Below are positions 18,057 through 25,956 of a DNA stretch of 64,000 bases, piece by piece. The DNA lies in contig NZ_CP045178.1 of NCBI RefSeq assembly GCF_009296025.1, forward strand, positions 5,084,001 to 5,148,000. Reading direction: 5' to 3'. This DNA is from Streptomyces tsukubensis (GTDB lineage: Bacteria > Actinomycetota > Actinomycetes > Streptomycetales > Streptomycetaceae). A model generated the notes under the pieces. The model saw only the letters and a list, made by a program, of their open reading frames with translations, was not told where the DNA came from and did not search any database. Position numbers and translations under genes: made by a program. Each line of letters opens with the position of its first letter. Positions within the stretch are counted from its first letter, which is position 1.

Positions 18057-19007
18057 TCACCCGATGTGGAAGGAGTCTCCGTACACCTTCCAGTCCAGCG
18101 GCGGGTTCAGGTCGAGGTTGCCCTGCTGGAGGAAGACGCGTTGTGCCGTGTCCACTCGGCTGGTGTCCGAGTGGGCCTCCTCCTGCTTCATCGCCCAGAC
18201 CCGCGCGTCGAGGAAGGCGTTCAGGTAGGTGACCTCGTTGCCGCCCTGGGCCGGCGGCTTGGCCTTGGCGAGGGCGCGCTCGCGGATACCGCCGAAGCTG
18301 GTGCCGTCGTCGCCGTCCCCGTGCATGACGATCGCGTCGTAGTAGGCGAACTGGCCGAGCGCCCGTAGACCGTCGGACTTGCCGCGCCGCACGGCGGGGT
18401 TGAAGTAGACCCGGTCCCGCTCGTCGTTCTGGCACTTCTGGAAGGCGCTGTCCTTGGCCGCCTCCCGCCAGGCGTCCTGGTATCCCGGGTCGAGCCCTTC
18501 GTGCGAGTCGCCGCCGTTCACCTCGCGCAGGGCGGGGAGGTACCTCTCCAGGATGTTCCCCGGGCTGCGGTCCGCGTACAACTCGACCAGGTCGAGCATG
18601 TCGCCGGTGCCCGAACAGAAGCCGATGATGCCGGCGGTGTACCCCCGGCCGTCGTCGATGTCCTCGATGTAGCGGTACTGGTCCTTCCAGTCGAGCGACG
18701 AGTTCTCGGCGCTCGACACCAGCCGCATGGCGATCTCCTTCTTTGCCGGGTCGTCGAGACCGACGGCGGCGCCGGAGCGGACGCCGGTGGCCTGTGCCGC
18801 GTTCGCCACCGAGCCCACCAGGGGCAGCGCCGCGAGAGAGGCGCCCATGACAGTGAGCAGCCCACGACGGGAGGGGCCTCGGCGGGCGGTCGCCGGGGAG
18901 TCGCCGTAGTGGTGCTCGGAGTGGTTCTCGTACTGGTCGCTGCGATTGCCGTGCTCGCTGTGACCGCTGTGACCGCTGTGATCGCTGTGATCGCTGTGGG
19001 GGGACAC
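18057..19007 (-). CDS. csnA: Secreted GH46 chitosanase with Tat-type signal
   Basis: A 316-residue endo-chitosanase that hydrolyses partly N-deacetylated chitosan. The mature domain (about 83-316) matches Streptomyces GH46 enzymes throughout. The catalytic Glu101 lies in VSSAENSS and Asp119 in IEDIDDGRGYT, exactly 18 residues apart as in the N174 enzyme. RRGPSRRGLLTVMG at about 42-55 is a twin-arginine signal ending in ANAA. The GTG at 19007 is fixed by AGGAGGT seven bases upstream. That gives an odd His/Ser-rich pre-signal extension (residues 1-37) encoded by 9-bp repeats. A CsnR-like palindrome lies upstream. Confidence 0.95.
   Translation of the reverse strand: MSPHSDHSDHSGHSGHSEHGNRSDQYENHSEHHYGDSPATARRGPSRRGLLTVMGASLAALPLVGSVANAAQATGVRSGAAVGLDDPAKKEIAMRLVSSAENSSLDWKDQYRYIEDIDDGRGYTAGIIGFCSGTGDMLDLVELYADRSPGNILERYLPALREVNGGDSHEGLDPGYQDAWREAAKDSAFQKCQNDERDRVYFNPAVRRGKSDGLRALGQFAYYDAIVMHGDGDDGTSFGGIRERALAKAKPPAQGGNEVTYLNAFLDARVWAMKQEEAHSDTSRVDTAQRVFLQQGNLDLNPPLDWKVYGDSFHIG
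18953..18998. repeat. 9-bp tandem repeats in the chitosanase N-terminal coding region
   Basis: About five GCTGTGACC/GCTGTGATC units encode the repeated His-Ser-(Asp/Gly) tripeptides that precede the Tat signal. The period is a multiple of three, so copy-number change keeps frame. Confidence 0.85.
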
Positions 19008-19392
19008 AGGCTGACCTCCTGGGGAGACCGCCTCGGGGAGGCGGGACGGGACAGGTGAGGAGCAGGTGGTGCCGGTCTTCGGTGCTGCTCGGGGGTGCTG
19101 CTCGGGGGTGCGGTTTGGGGATGCCGCTCGCGAGCGTGCTCAAGGGTGCTGCTCAAGGCCGCTGCGCGATGGGGCTGCTCAAGGGTGCTGCTTGGGGGCC
19201 GCCGGAGCGGCGGCTTGGCTGTTAGGAAACTTTCCTAACAGCGCCCAAGGCTGGCCGACTTGATGCGTCACCGTCAAGAGGTCGGGAGGAGATCGGGTCG
19301 GGGAGGGGGTTGGTGGGGAGCGTTGGCGAGCCGGGCTAATCGATCGTCGCCGAGCCGTTCTGTGCGCGGCGCGATCGGCCTAGGATCCCGTC
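19008..19392. other. Chitosanase/acetyltransferase divergent gap with ~13-bp degenerate repeats
   Basis: The 385-bp gap holds, from about 19080 to 19205, several degenerate copies of GGTGCTGCTCGGG/GGTGCTGCTCAAGG. The palindromic operator follows at 19218-19242. No ORF with a ribosome-binding site is seen. The repeats fall between the operator and the chitosanase gene, so they would lie in its leader if the promoter overlaps the operator. Confidence 0.65.
19218..19242. promoter_or_regulatory. CsnR-type palindromic operator
   Basis: Two perfectly complementary 12-bp arms (core GTTAGGAAA and TTTCCTAAC) flank a single central C. A palindrome with this TTAGGAAA/TTTCCTAA core is known upstream of actinomycete chitosanase genes, where the ROK-family repressor CsnR binds and is released by chitosan oligosaccharides. 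Its position upstream of the GH46 gene supports that role. No csnR gene is in the window. Confidence 0.72.
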
Positions 19393-20193
19393 ATGTCGGA
19401 CACCCCCGCCGTGGAGTCGCGGCGCATCAGTGCCTTTCGCTCGGCCTTCGCCCGGCGGCAGTCCTCGCGGACCGTGGAACTCTCCGGCGGCTTCGCCGTC
19501 CTCCACGGCGAGGTGCCGCTCTCCCAGGAGCACAACCAGGTCATCGTGGACGGAGCCGCCGACCCGGACGGGCTCTCCGCCTCCGCCGACAAGGTGCTCG
19601 GTCATCTCACGCACCGCAGGATCAGCGTCTACGACGACGAGATGGGCCTCGCCTGCGTGGAGCCGCTGCGCAGGGCGGGATACCTGCACAGCGCCGAACT
19701 CGTGATGGTGCACCGTGAGGAGCCACCCGCCGCCGACCCGAGCGTCGAGGCGGTGCGCGCCGATGTGCTGCGTACGCCGCTGACCAGGCAGTTACGCGCC
19801 TGGATGCCGGACGCGAGCGCCGAACTCCTGGGCCAGCTCGTCGGTCGCAGGGCGATACGTGAGGGCGGCGCCGACTCCGTACTGTTCCTCGCCGCTCATA
19901 CCCCCCGGCGTGAGGTGGCCTCCTGGGCCGACCTCTACCTCGATCCGGCCGCCGGGGTCGCGGAGTTCGAGGATCTGATCACCGCGGACAGGTACACCGG
20001 GCGCGGCTACGCGGAAGCGGTGCTCGGGACGGCGCTCAGGCGCGCGGCCGACGCGGGCTGCGGCCTGCGCTTCCTGCTGGCCGACCCGGACGACTGGCCC
20101 CGCCACTGGTACGAGCGGCGCGGGTTCGCGCTCATCGCCAGGAGTCACGTATTCGTACGCCATGTCTCCGACGGGGCCACCGTCCCGGCGTAG
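19393..20193 (+). CDS. GNAT family acetyltransferase containing a TTA codon
   Basis: A 266-residue protein. The C-terminal half (about 130-262) is GNAT-like, with the acetyl-CoA loop region TGRGYAEAVLGTAL near 204 and the terminal HWYERRGFAL strand-helix element. The N-terminal half (20-125) is a degenerate GNAT-like fold, so the protein may be a tandem type. Codon 134 (19792-19794, Leu in TRQLRAW) is TTA, the codon read by the developmentally controlled bldA tRNA; I find no other in-frame TTA in the window. The start ATG lies at the expected position before MSDTPAVES. Substrate is unknown. Confidence 0.85.
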   Translation: MSDTPAVESRRISAFRSAFARRQSSRTVELSGGFAVLHGEVPLSQEHNQVIVDGAADPDGLSASADKVLGHLTHRRISVYDDEMGLACVEPLRRAGYLHSAELVMVHREEPPAADPSVEAVRADVLRTPLTRQLRAWMPDASAELLGQLVGRRAIREGGADSVLFLAAHTPRREVASWADLYLDPAAGVAEFEDLITADRYTGRGYAEAVLGTALRRAADAGCGLRFLLADPDDWPRHWYERRGFALIARSHVFVRHVSDGATVPA

Positions 20194-20362
20194 CGGCGGG
20201 CCGGGCGCCGCGACCCGGTTTCGGGCGCGCCCTCCCGATCGTCCCGCTTGGGCCGCCCCCCCCAGGCCATCCCTCCCGGTGTCCGGTGCGAGGTCCGCGC
20301 GCAGGCTGTTGTGGCGCTGTGCCCGGCGGTCGTCGGCCGTCGGGCACTGATGGTCGGGGTCG

Positions 20363-20473
20363 GTCGCCGGTCGCCGGTCGTCGGGCACTGATGATCGGGG
20401 CCGGTCGCTGGTCGCCAGTCGCCAGTCGCTGGTCGCCAGTCGCCAGTCGCTGGTCGCTGGTCGCCGGTCGCCG
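20363..20473. repeat. Heptanucleotide array, GTCGCYR type
   Basis: From 20404 to 20473 ten consecutive 7-bp units alternate between GTCGCTG, GTCGCCA and GTCGCCG. Three further units (20363-20383) are separated from them by a spacer, GGCACTGATGATCGGGGCC, whose close copy also occurs just upstream at about 20341. The array fills the gap between the acetyltransferase and monooxygenase genes, ending about 30 bp before the putative monooxygenase promoter. It has no coding role. Confidence 0.92.
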
Positions 20474-20501
20474 GGAATAGCTCGCTCCCGGCACCCGTTT
20501 C

Positions 20502-20530
20502 ACGGTATAGTTGAATCGTAAACAACTTCG
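20502..20530 (+). promoter_or_regulatory. Putative promoter/operator of the monooxygenase-reductase pair
   Basis: A TATAGT -10-like hexamer overlaps an inverted repeat with arms AGTTG (20509-20513) and CAACT (20523-20527) around a 9-bp AT-rich spacer. The site lies 16-34 bp before the start codon and is the only AT-rich stretch in the gap. The geometry fits a MarR- or HxlR-type operator; the regulator is unknown. Confidence 0.45.
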
Positions 20531-20542
20531 GAAGGGTGCGTC

Positions 20543-21712
20543 ATGCAGTTCGGAATCTTCACCGTCGGCGATGTCACGGCCGACCCGACGACGGGCAGGA
20601 CGCCGAGCGAGGCGGAGCGGATCAAGGCCATGGTGGCCATCGCCCTCAAGGCGGAAGAGGTCGGACTCGACGTCTTCGCCACCGGCGAGCACCACAACCC
20701 GCCGTTCGTGCCCTCGTCGCCGACGACCATGCTCGGCTACGTCGCGGCCCGTACCGAGCGGCTGATCCTCTCCACCTCGACCACGCTGATCACCACCAAT
20801 GACCCGGTGAAGATCGCCGAGGACTACGCGATGCTCCAGCACCTCGCGGACGGGCGGGTGGACCTGATGATGGGGCGCGGCAACACCGGGCCTGTCTATC
20901 CGTGGTTCGGCAAGGACATCCGCGAGGGCATCCCCATGGCGGTGGAGAACTACGCGCTGCTGCACAAGCTGTGGCGCGAGGAGTCGGTCAACTGGGCCGG
21001 TCGCTTCCGTACGCCGCTGGAGTCCTTCACCTCCACCCCTCGGCCCCTGGACGGCGTACCGCCCTTCGTCTGGCACGGCTCGATCCGGTCCCCCGAGATC
21101 GCCGAGCAGGCCGCCTACTACGGCGACGGGTTCTTCCACAACAACATCTTCTGGCCCATGGGGCACACCAAGAAGATGGTCCAGCTCTACCGCCGCCGCT
21201 TCGCCCACTACGGCCACGGCACGGAGGAGCAGGCCATCGTGGGACTGGGAGGCCAGGCGTTCATGCGCAAGAACTCGCAGGACGCGGTGCGGGAATTCCG
21301 GCCGTACTTCGACAACGCGCCGGTCTACGGGCACGGACCCTCGATGGAGGAGTTCACCGAGCAGACACCGCTCACCGTCGGTTCGCCGCAGCAGGTCATC
21401 GAGCGGACCCTCTCGTTCCGTGAGAGCGTCGGCGACTACCAGCGCCAACTGTTCCTTATGGACCACGCGGGGCTGCCGCTGAAGACCGTGCTCGAACAGC
21501 TCGACCTGCTGGGCGAGGAGGTCGTACCGGTGCTGCGCGAGGAGTTCGCCAAGCTCCGCCCCGCGGGCGTGCCCGACGCACCGACCCACGCGTCCCTGGT
21601 CGCGGCGGGTGCGGGTGCGGGTGCGGGCGCCACCGCCCCCGGTACCGCCACTGCCGGTGACGTGAAGGACGTGAACGGCTTGAACGACGAGAGGGAGGTC
21701 AGCACACGATGA
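20543..21712 (+). CDS. LLM-class flavin-dependent monooxygenase (CE1758-type luciferase-like)
   Basis: A 389-residue luciferase-like TIM-barrel oxidoreductase using reduced FMN and O2. Visible landmarks are FATGEHHNPPFVPSSP (near 47-62), the STSTTLITTNDPVKIAEDYA strand-helix region, MMGRGN (near 113) and the C-terminal QTPLTVGSPQQVIE. After about residue 350 a Gly/Ala-rich tail includes GAGAGAGA from a 6-bp repeat. GGAAGG lies before the ATG. The stop overlaps the downstream FMN reductase start (ATGA), a classic two-component flavin monooxygenase arrangement. Substrate is unknown. Confidence 0.92.
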   Translation: MQFGIFTVGDVTADPTTGRTPSEAERIKAMVAIALKAEEVGLDVFATGEHHNPPFVPSSPTTMLGYVAARTERLILSTSTTLITTNDPVKIAEDYAMLQHLADGRVDLMMGRGNTGPVYPWFGKDIREGIPMAVENYALLHKLWREESVNWAGRFRTPLESFTSTPRPLDGVPPFVWHGSIRSPEIAEQAAYYGDGFFHNNIFWPMGHTKKMVQLYRRRFAHYGHGTEEQAIVGLGGQAFMRKNSQDAVREFRPYFDNAPVYGHGPSMEEFTEQTPLTVGSPQQVIERTLSFRESVGDYQRQLFLMDHAGLPLKTVLEQLDLLGEEVVPVLREEFAKLRPAGVPDAPTHASLVAAGAGAGAGATAPGTATAGDVKDVNGLNDEREVSTR

Positions 21713-22458
21713 ACATCGTCGTCGTCAGCGCCGGTCTGAGCGTGCCGTCGTCCACCCGGCTGCTCGCCGACCGGCTGGGCGAGGCGACCGCGCGCCGCCT
21801 CGCCCAGGACGGCACCGCGGCTCAGGTGCGGGTCGTGGAACTGCGCGACCTCGCCAAGGACATCGCCAACAACCTCGTCACCGGTTTTCCGGGACCCGCA
21901 CTCGGTGACGCGATCGACGCGGTGACAAGGGCGGACGCCCTGATCGCGGTCACGCCGATCTTCTCCGCCTCCTACAGCGGGCTCTTCAAGTCGTTCTTCG
22001 ACGTCATCGACCAGGACGCGCTGACGGGAAAGCCGGTGCTGATCGCGGCGACGGGCGGCTCGCCCCGCCACTCGCTGGCACTGGAGCACGCGGTGCGCCC
22101 CCTCTTCTCGTACTTGCGCGCCGTGGTCGTACCCACAGCGGTCTACGCCGCGTCCGAGGACTGGGGGAACGCGGGAGACGGTACGGGTGGCGGGGCACTC
22201 GCCGACCGTATGGACCGGGCCGCCGGTGAGCTGGCGGCCCTCCTGGGATCGCGGCCGGCGTCCTCCGGACACGGTGGATTCGGCAGGCATGACGGACACG
22301 GCGAGCACGGTGTCGATGGTGGGGACGGTGGACAGGGCGGTATCGATGGTGGGGTCGGTGGACAGGCCGGTCGCGGGGGCCCGGACGGCGAGGACGCGGG
22401 TTTCGGGGACGATGTGATCCCGTTCGAGGAGCAGCTGGCCGCGCTCCGACGGGACTGA
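21709..22458 (+). CDS. NADPH-dependent FMN reductase (CE1759-type)
   Basis: A 249-residue flavodoxin-fold reductase that should supply FMNH2 to the overlapping monooxygenase. The core occupies residues 1-180, with an FMN-binding loop near residue 10 (SVPSSTRLLAD), ITPIF-type segment AVTPIFSASYSGLFKSFFD near 83, and ATGGSPRHSLALEHAVRPLF near 118. After residue 180 the protein has a disordered Gly/Asp/His-rich region (GGDGGQGGIDGGVGG) before a short conserved end (DDVIPFEEQLAAL). Its ATG overlaps the monooxygenase stop by four bases, so the two are co-translated. Confidence 0.9.
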   Translation: MNIVVVSAGLSVPSSTRLLADRLGEATARRLAQDGTAAQVRVVELRDLAKDIANNLVTGFPGPALGDAIDAVTRADALIAVTPIFSASYSGLFKSFFDVIDQDALTGKPVLIAATGGSPRHSLALEHAVRPLFSYLRAVVVPTAVYAASEDWGNAGDGTGGGALADRMDRAAGELAALLGSRPASSGHGGFGRHDGHGEHGVDGGDGGQGGIDGGVGGQAGRGGPDGEDAGFGDDVIPFEEQLAALRRD

Positions 22459-22483
22459 TCCGGCGCGGGGCGTCGAGCCTTGG

Positions 22484-22553
22484 CTACCGGCTACCGGCTA
22501 CCGGCTACCGGCTACCGGCTACCGGCTACCGGCTACCGGCTACCGGCTACCGG
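22484..22553. repeat. (CTACCGG)10 heptanucleotide repeat
   Basis: Ten perfect copies of CTACCGG lie 26 bp after the FMN reductase stop codon. The units are identical, suggesting recent expansion and likely strain-to-strain variation in copy number. Confidence 0.97.
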
Positions 22554-22654
22554 CCTTCGGCGCGCTCGGCCGGTCGGCGTGGCGGTCAGTCGGCGGCGGC
22601 CGGGCAGCGCCCCTTCGCCGTGCGTCCCGCGCTCGGGTGCGGGACCCTGCGTCT

Positions 22655-23044
22655 ATGGAGCCGATCTCGCTGGACACCCTGATCGCGGAGCTGCTGGAGA
22701 AGGCGGAGGGCACCAACGCGGCCCGCGCCGCCAGGACACTGCACGGAGGCAGCGGACACGCCTTGCGGCAGACCGTGATCGCCCTGCTCGCAGGCGCCGA
22801 CCTCTCCGACCATGAAGGGCCGGGGGAGGCGACCGTGCAGGTCCTGCGGGGCCAGGTCAGACTCACCATGCCCGGGGAGGAAGGGAGCGCGGTGGACTGC
22901 GCGGCCGGGGATCTGCTGGTCGTCCCTGACGCCGTGCACGGCTTCGAGGCGGTCACGGACGCCGTGGTCCTGCTCACCGTCGCGATGGTCGAGCAGCCGA
23001 GCAGCCGAGCAGCCGAGCAGTCGAGTAACCGGGTAGCCAGGTAG
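22655..23044 (+). CDS. Cupin domain protein with repeat-derived C-terminus
   Basis: A small single-domain cupin of about 129 residues. Residues 30-115 contain the two cupin half-motifs in degenerate form (GHALRQTVIALLAGADLSDHEGPGEATVQVLRG split around LSDHEGP, and GDLLVVPDAVHGFEAV). Most metal ligands are reduced to His residues in LSDHEG and AVHGFE. The final 17 residues (EQPSSRAAEQSSNRVAR) are encoded by the 8-bp repeat array, including the stop codon. ATG at 22655 is the likely start; a GTG at 22637 is in frame. The protein may bind a small ligand or metal. Confidence 0.78.
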   Translation: MEPISLDTLIAELLEKAEGTNAARAARTLHGGSGHALRQTVIALLAGADLSDHEGPGEATVQVLRGQVRLTMPGEEGSAVDCAAGDLLVVPDAVHGFEAVTDAVVLLTVAMVEQPSSRAAEQSSNRVAR

Positions 23045-23093
23045 TCGAGTAGCCGAGCGGTCGAACAGTTGAGTAAGCGGGCAACCTGGCAAG
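22990..23093. repeat. Degenerate octanucleotide array (CGAGCAGC type) overlapping the cupin 3' end
   Basis: Thirteen 8-bp units begin as exact CGAGCAGC and decay downstream (CGAGTAAC, CGGGTAGC, CGAACAGT and others). Because 8 is not a multiple of 3, copy-number change would shift the cupin reading frame and move its stop codon, which lies at 23042 within the array. Confidence 0.9.
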
Positions 23094-23131
23094 TAGGGGA
23101 GTGAGGGAGTAGGGGAGCGATCGGGGATGGC

Positions 23132-23740
23132 TCACCGCGTACGGCGCTCCCGGTGGCGCCGTAGCCGGAAGCGGACCTCCGCGTCGAACCGGTCGGCTCC
23201 CGACGCGCCCGCCGCCCGCTCCAGTACGCCGTGGGTCAGCCGGTCCAGCACCGCCGCGGGGCTCGCGTGCGGCTTCAGGACCACCGTGACCCGGACCCGC
23301 AGCCGCAGGGGGTACGGGCCCTGACCCCAGACCCTGGCTCGGGCGCGGGCCACCTCGGGGAGACGTTCCGTGTCCGCGCGTACGGCATCCGCCAGTGCCC
23401 CCGTACGCAGCCGTGTGCCGGGGCGGGCCAGCGCCACCGTGCTCGGGCCGCCGCCGCGCCGGGTCTGCGTGAGCAGCCACCACACGAGGGCGAGCAGGAT
23501 CAGGGCGAGCGCCGTGACGGTGACCGGCGTCCACCAGGGGTGATCGCGCAGTCGCTCCAGGGCACCGCCGTCACCCGCCCGCGTCCGGGCGTCCGGCGTA
23601 CGCCACCAGCCGGGCAGTTCGGTGCCCCGGCCCTGCCGCTCCGCGAGACCACTGGCAGCCGTCCAGCCGCCGAGCGCGACGGCCGCCGCACCGAGCAGCC
23701 CGAGAAGCGCACGGTTGACGCCGGTTCGGCTGCCCTTCAT
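23132..23740 (-). CDS. AmaP-like alkaline shock membrane anchor (DUF6286)
   Basis: A 202-residue protein with two transmembrane segments (about 12-30 and 72-91) and a C-terminal soluble domain (95-202) of the AmaP/DUF6286 type. The C-terminal domain has the alternating charged beta pattern RLRVRVTVVLKPHASPAAVLDRL. In Gram-positive bacteria AmaP anchors Asp23 to the membrane. The ATG overlaps the stop of the upstream 515-residue gene by four bases, so it is the last gene of a coupled three-gene operon with two Asp23-domain proteins. Confidence 0.82.
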   Translation of the reverse strand: MKGSRTGVNRALLGLLGAAAVALGGWTAASGLAERQGRGTELPGWWRTPDARTRAGDGGALERLRDHPWWTPVTVTALALILLALVWWLLTQTRRGGGPSTVALARPGTRLRTGALADAVRADTERLPEVARARARVWGQGPYPLRLRVRVTVVLKPHASPAAVLDRLTHGVLERAAGASGADRFDAEVRFRLRRHRERRTR

Positions 23741-25284
23741 GGTGTGGACCTTTCTTCGGTGGTTCCTTCGGGGCGCCGCGGCTCGTCGGTGGGTCCCACA
23801 CTCTCGGGGAGCGCCGGCCGCTCGGGTGACCCCGGTGGCTCGGGCGGCCCCGCTGGCTCGGGTTCCTTGGCCGTCCCGGGTTCGTCGGTCCCTCCGGGCC
23901 GCTCGGGCCGCTCGGGCCGCTCGGGTTTCTTGGCCGCCACGGGCCGGTCGGTCCCCCCGGGGCTCCCGGACGGCTCGGGTTCCTCGACCCGCCCGGCCTC
24001 CTCGGGCCGCCCCGCTGAACCGTCCGGCGCGGCTGGACCGTCCGACGTGGCAGGGCCGCCCGGCCCGGCAAGACCGCCGGGCCCCGCCCCCGCCCCCGTC
24101 CCCGTCCCGACCGCCCCCGGAGCGAGCCAGTCCTTGTCCCGGCTTACCTTCACCCGCATTCGTACCGGCCTGGCCAGGGCGAACCCGGCCAGGGCGGTGC
24201 CGAGGCCTTCGTACGCCGCCCCCCGTACCCCGGTGAGTTCGCCGTAGCTCGCGGCGAGCCGTACCCGCGCACGCCGTCTGCCCACGGCCACCCGTGCGGC
24301 GGTCACCCCGGGCAGTTCGAGGGCCGCGTCCCGCAGCAGCAGTGCGGCGGCCGGCCGGTCGAGTACGGCCCGTACGCGCGGGGCGCGCGGGTCACGGGTC
24401 AGCGGCAGCCTGCCGCGCAGACCAGGCAGGACGGCCGCCGCCAGCATCCACAGGCCGATCGCGAGCAGGACCAGCGCCGCCGTGACGACCCGGCCATCGG
24501 TCACGCGGGCGTCGAGAAGCCACTCCCACAGAGCCGTACGCGCGGCGGCGGCGTCCTTGCCGAGGTCCACCGCCACCACGTCGTACAGCACCGCCCCGCA
24601 CACGGCCGCGCCGACAAGGGCGACGGCGGCGGCAGGGGCGCGCCGCGCGGACCAGGGCCTGCCGGTTACGCGGCCCCGGCTCCCGCCTCCGCCCCCGGCG
24701 CGCGGGGACGTCCCGTCCCCCGACCCCGCAGGTTGTGGTGCGGCGCCCGCCCGCTCTCGCGCGGGCGGCGCCAGGGAGGTGACCTGGAGATCCGTACGCG
24801 GTACGGACAGCCCCGTCAGCCTGGCCGTGGTCGATGCGACGTGCGAGCGCAGCCGTTCCGTCCGGTCGGCGAGCGGTGAGGGGTAGCCGAGCCGGACATC
24901 GAGGGACAGACTCGCCCGGTCCCCGCGCCGCGTCACCGACACATGACGGGGCGCCTCGTCCCGGTCCATGACCTCGCGCGCCGCCTGCTCCGCGATCTTG
25001 CGCACCACACGGTCGGCGATGGTCGTGGCGCCGCGCTCGGAGGGGACGTGCTGGGCGGGGACGTACGGGGAGAGGGCGTTGTGCCGGGAGGAGGCGTGCG
25101 GGTAGGAGGTGTGCGGGGAGGAGGTGTGCGGAGGCCGGGGCGCGGCCCCCGCCGATGCCGCCCCCCGTTCCGACGGCCGTTCCCGCGGCCGGGCCCACGC
25201 CCGTTCCGACGGCCGTTCCCACGTCTGTCCCGACGTCTGTCCCGACGTCTGTTCCGATGTCTGTTCCTGTGGCTGCTTCTCCAT
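23737..25284 (-). CDS. Asp23/Gls24-DUF6286 fusion membrane protein
   Basis: A 515-residue composite. Residues 1-80 are low complexity with Gln/Thr/Ser repeats (TSGQTSGQT). An Asp23/Gls24 domain follows (about 84-170), opening GATTIADRVVRKIAEQAAREV and with the SLSLDVRLGYPSPL strand. Two transmembrane helices lie near 212-232 and 264-286. A DUF6286 domain covers about 290-385, with PRVRAVLDRPAAALLLRDAALELPG split by RARVRLAASYGEL. The last 120 residues are Pro/Glu/Gly-rich. It combines the scaffold (Asp23) and membrane-anchor functions that are separate proteins in Firmicutes. It lies between asp23-like and amaP-like genes. Confidence 0.82.
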   Translation of the reverse strand: MEKQPQEQTSEQTSGQTSGQTWERPSERAWARPRERPSERGAASAGAAPRPPHTSSPHTSYPHASSRHNALSPYVPAQHVPSERGATTIADRVVRKIAEQAAREVMDRDEAPRHVSVTRRGDRASLSLDVRLGYPSPLADRTERLRSHVASTTARLTGLSVPRTDLQVTSLAPPARERAGAAPQPAGSGDGTSPRAGGGGGSRGRVTGRPWSARRAPAAAVALVGAAVCGAVLYDVVAVDLGKDAAAARTALWEWLLDARVTDGRVVTAALVLLAIGLWMLAAAVLPGLRGRLPLTRDPRAPRVRAVLDRPAAALLLRDAALELPGVTAARVAVGRRRARVRLAASYGELTGVRGAAYEGLGTALAGFALARPVRMRVKVSRDKDWLAPGAVGTGTGAGAGPGGLAGPGGPATSDGPAAPDGSAGRPEEAGRVEEPEPSGSPGGTDRPVAAKKPERPERPERPGGTDEPGTAKEPEPAGPPEPPGSPERPALPESVGPTDEPRRPEGTTEERSTP

Positions 25285-25292
25285 CGGCCGTG

Positions 25293-25823
25293 CTACTCCA
25301 CGCGGGATTCCGCGCCGGCACGGTCGTCGGTGTCCTCTTCGGGCAGCCGCACGTCGTTGACGGCCACATTGACCTCGACGACCTCAAGGCCCGTGGTGCG
25401 CTCGACGGCGGCGATGACGTTCTCCCGTACGTCGCGGGCGAGTTCGGTGATCTGTACGCCGTACTCGATGACCACGTCGATGTCGATGGCCGCCTGCCGC
25501 TCGCCCACCTCGACCTTCACGCCGCGGCCGACGTTCGACCTGCCTCCGCCCGGCACCCGTTCGCGTACGGCGCCGAGGGTGCGGGAGAAGCCGCCGCCCA
25601 TGTCGTGGACGCCGGGGATCTCGCGGGCGGCCATCCCCGCGATCTTCACCACCACGACATCCGCGATGGTCGTTTTGCCGCGCGTGGCTGCGGGTTCCGC
25701 GGACCCGGTGGCGCCAGTACCGAGGGTGGTGGTGTGCTCAAGGGAACCCCGAGGGCCGGGGGCTTTGCCGGTACCTGTGCCGGCGGCGGTACTGGCGGTG
25801 ACGGAAGTGGCGGGTGTCGACAT
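25293..25823 (-). CDS. Asp23/Gls24 family envelope stress protein
   Basis: A 176-residue protein. After a 45-residue Ala/Gly/Thr-rich N-terminus comes a full Asp23/Gls24 domain: RGKTTIADVVVVKIAGMAAREIPGV, the VKVEVGERQAAIDIDVVIEYG strand pair, and the C-terminal helix with LEVVEVNVAVNDVRLPEE. Asp23-type proteins form membrane-associated scaffolds in envelope homeostasis. ATG at 25823 is preceded by GGAGAGGTCC. It is the first gene of the operon with the Asp23-DUF6286 fusion (8 bp gap) and AmaP-like genes, and is divergent from the ECF sigma gene. Confidence 0.93.
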   Translation of the reverse strand: MSTPATSVTASTAAGTGTGKAPGPRGSLEHTTTLGTGATGSAEPAATRGKTTIADVVVVKIAGMAAREIPGVHDMGGGFSRTLGAVRERVPGGGRSNVGRGVKVEVGERQAAIDIDVVIEYGVQITELARDVRENVIAAVERTTGLEVVEVNVAVNDVRLPEEDTDDRAGAESRVE

Positions 25824-25956
25824 GGACCTCTCCTCTGCTCGTCTGCTGTTCGTCCGAACGTCTGAGCGTCCGGCTCGTTGAACACGGCGGGCCGGGGCCC
25901 GTCGGCAGTTGGACACGGCGGGCGCCCCGGAGTCACGCGGGTGACGGGAAAAAATC

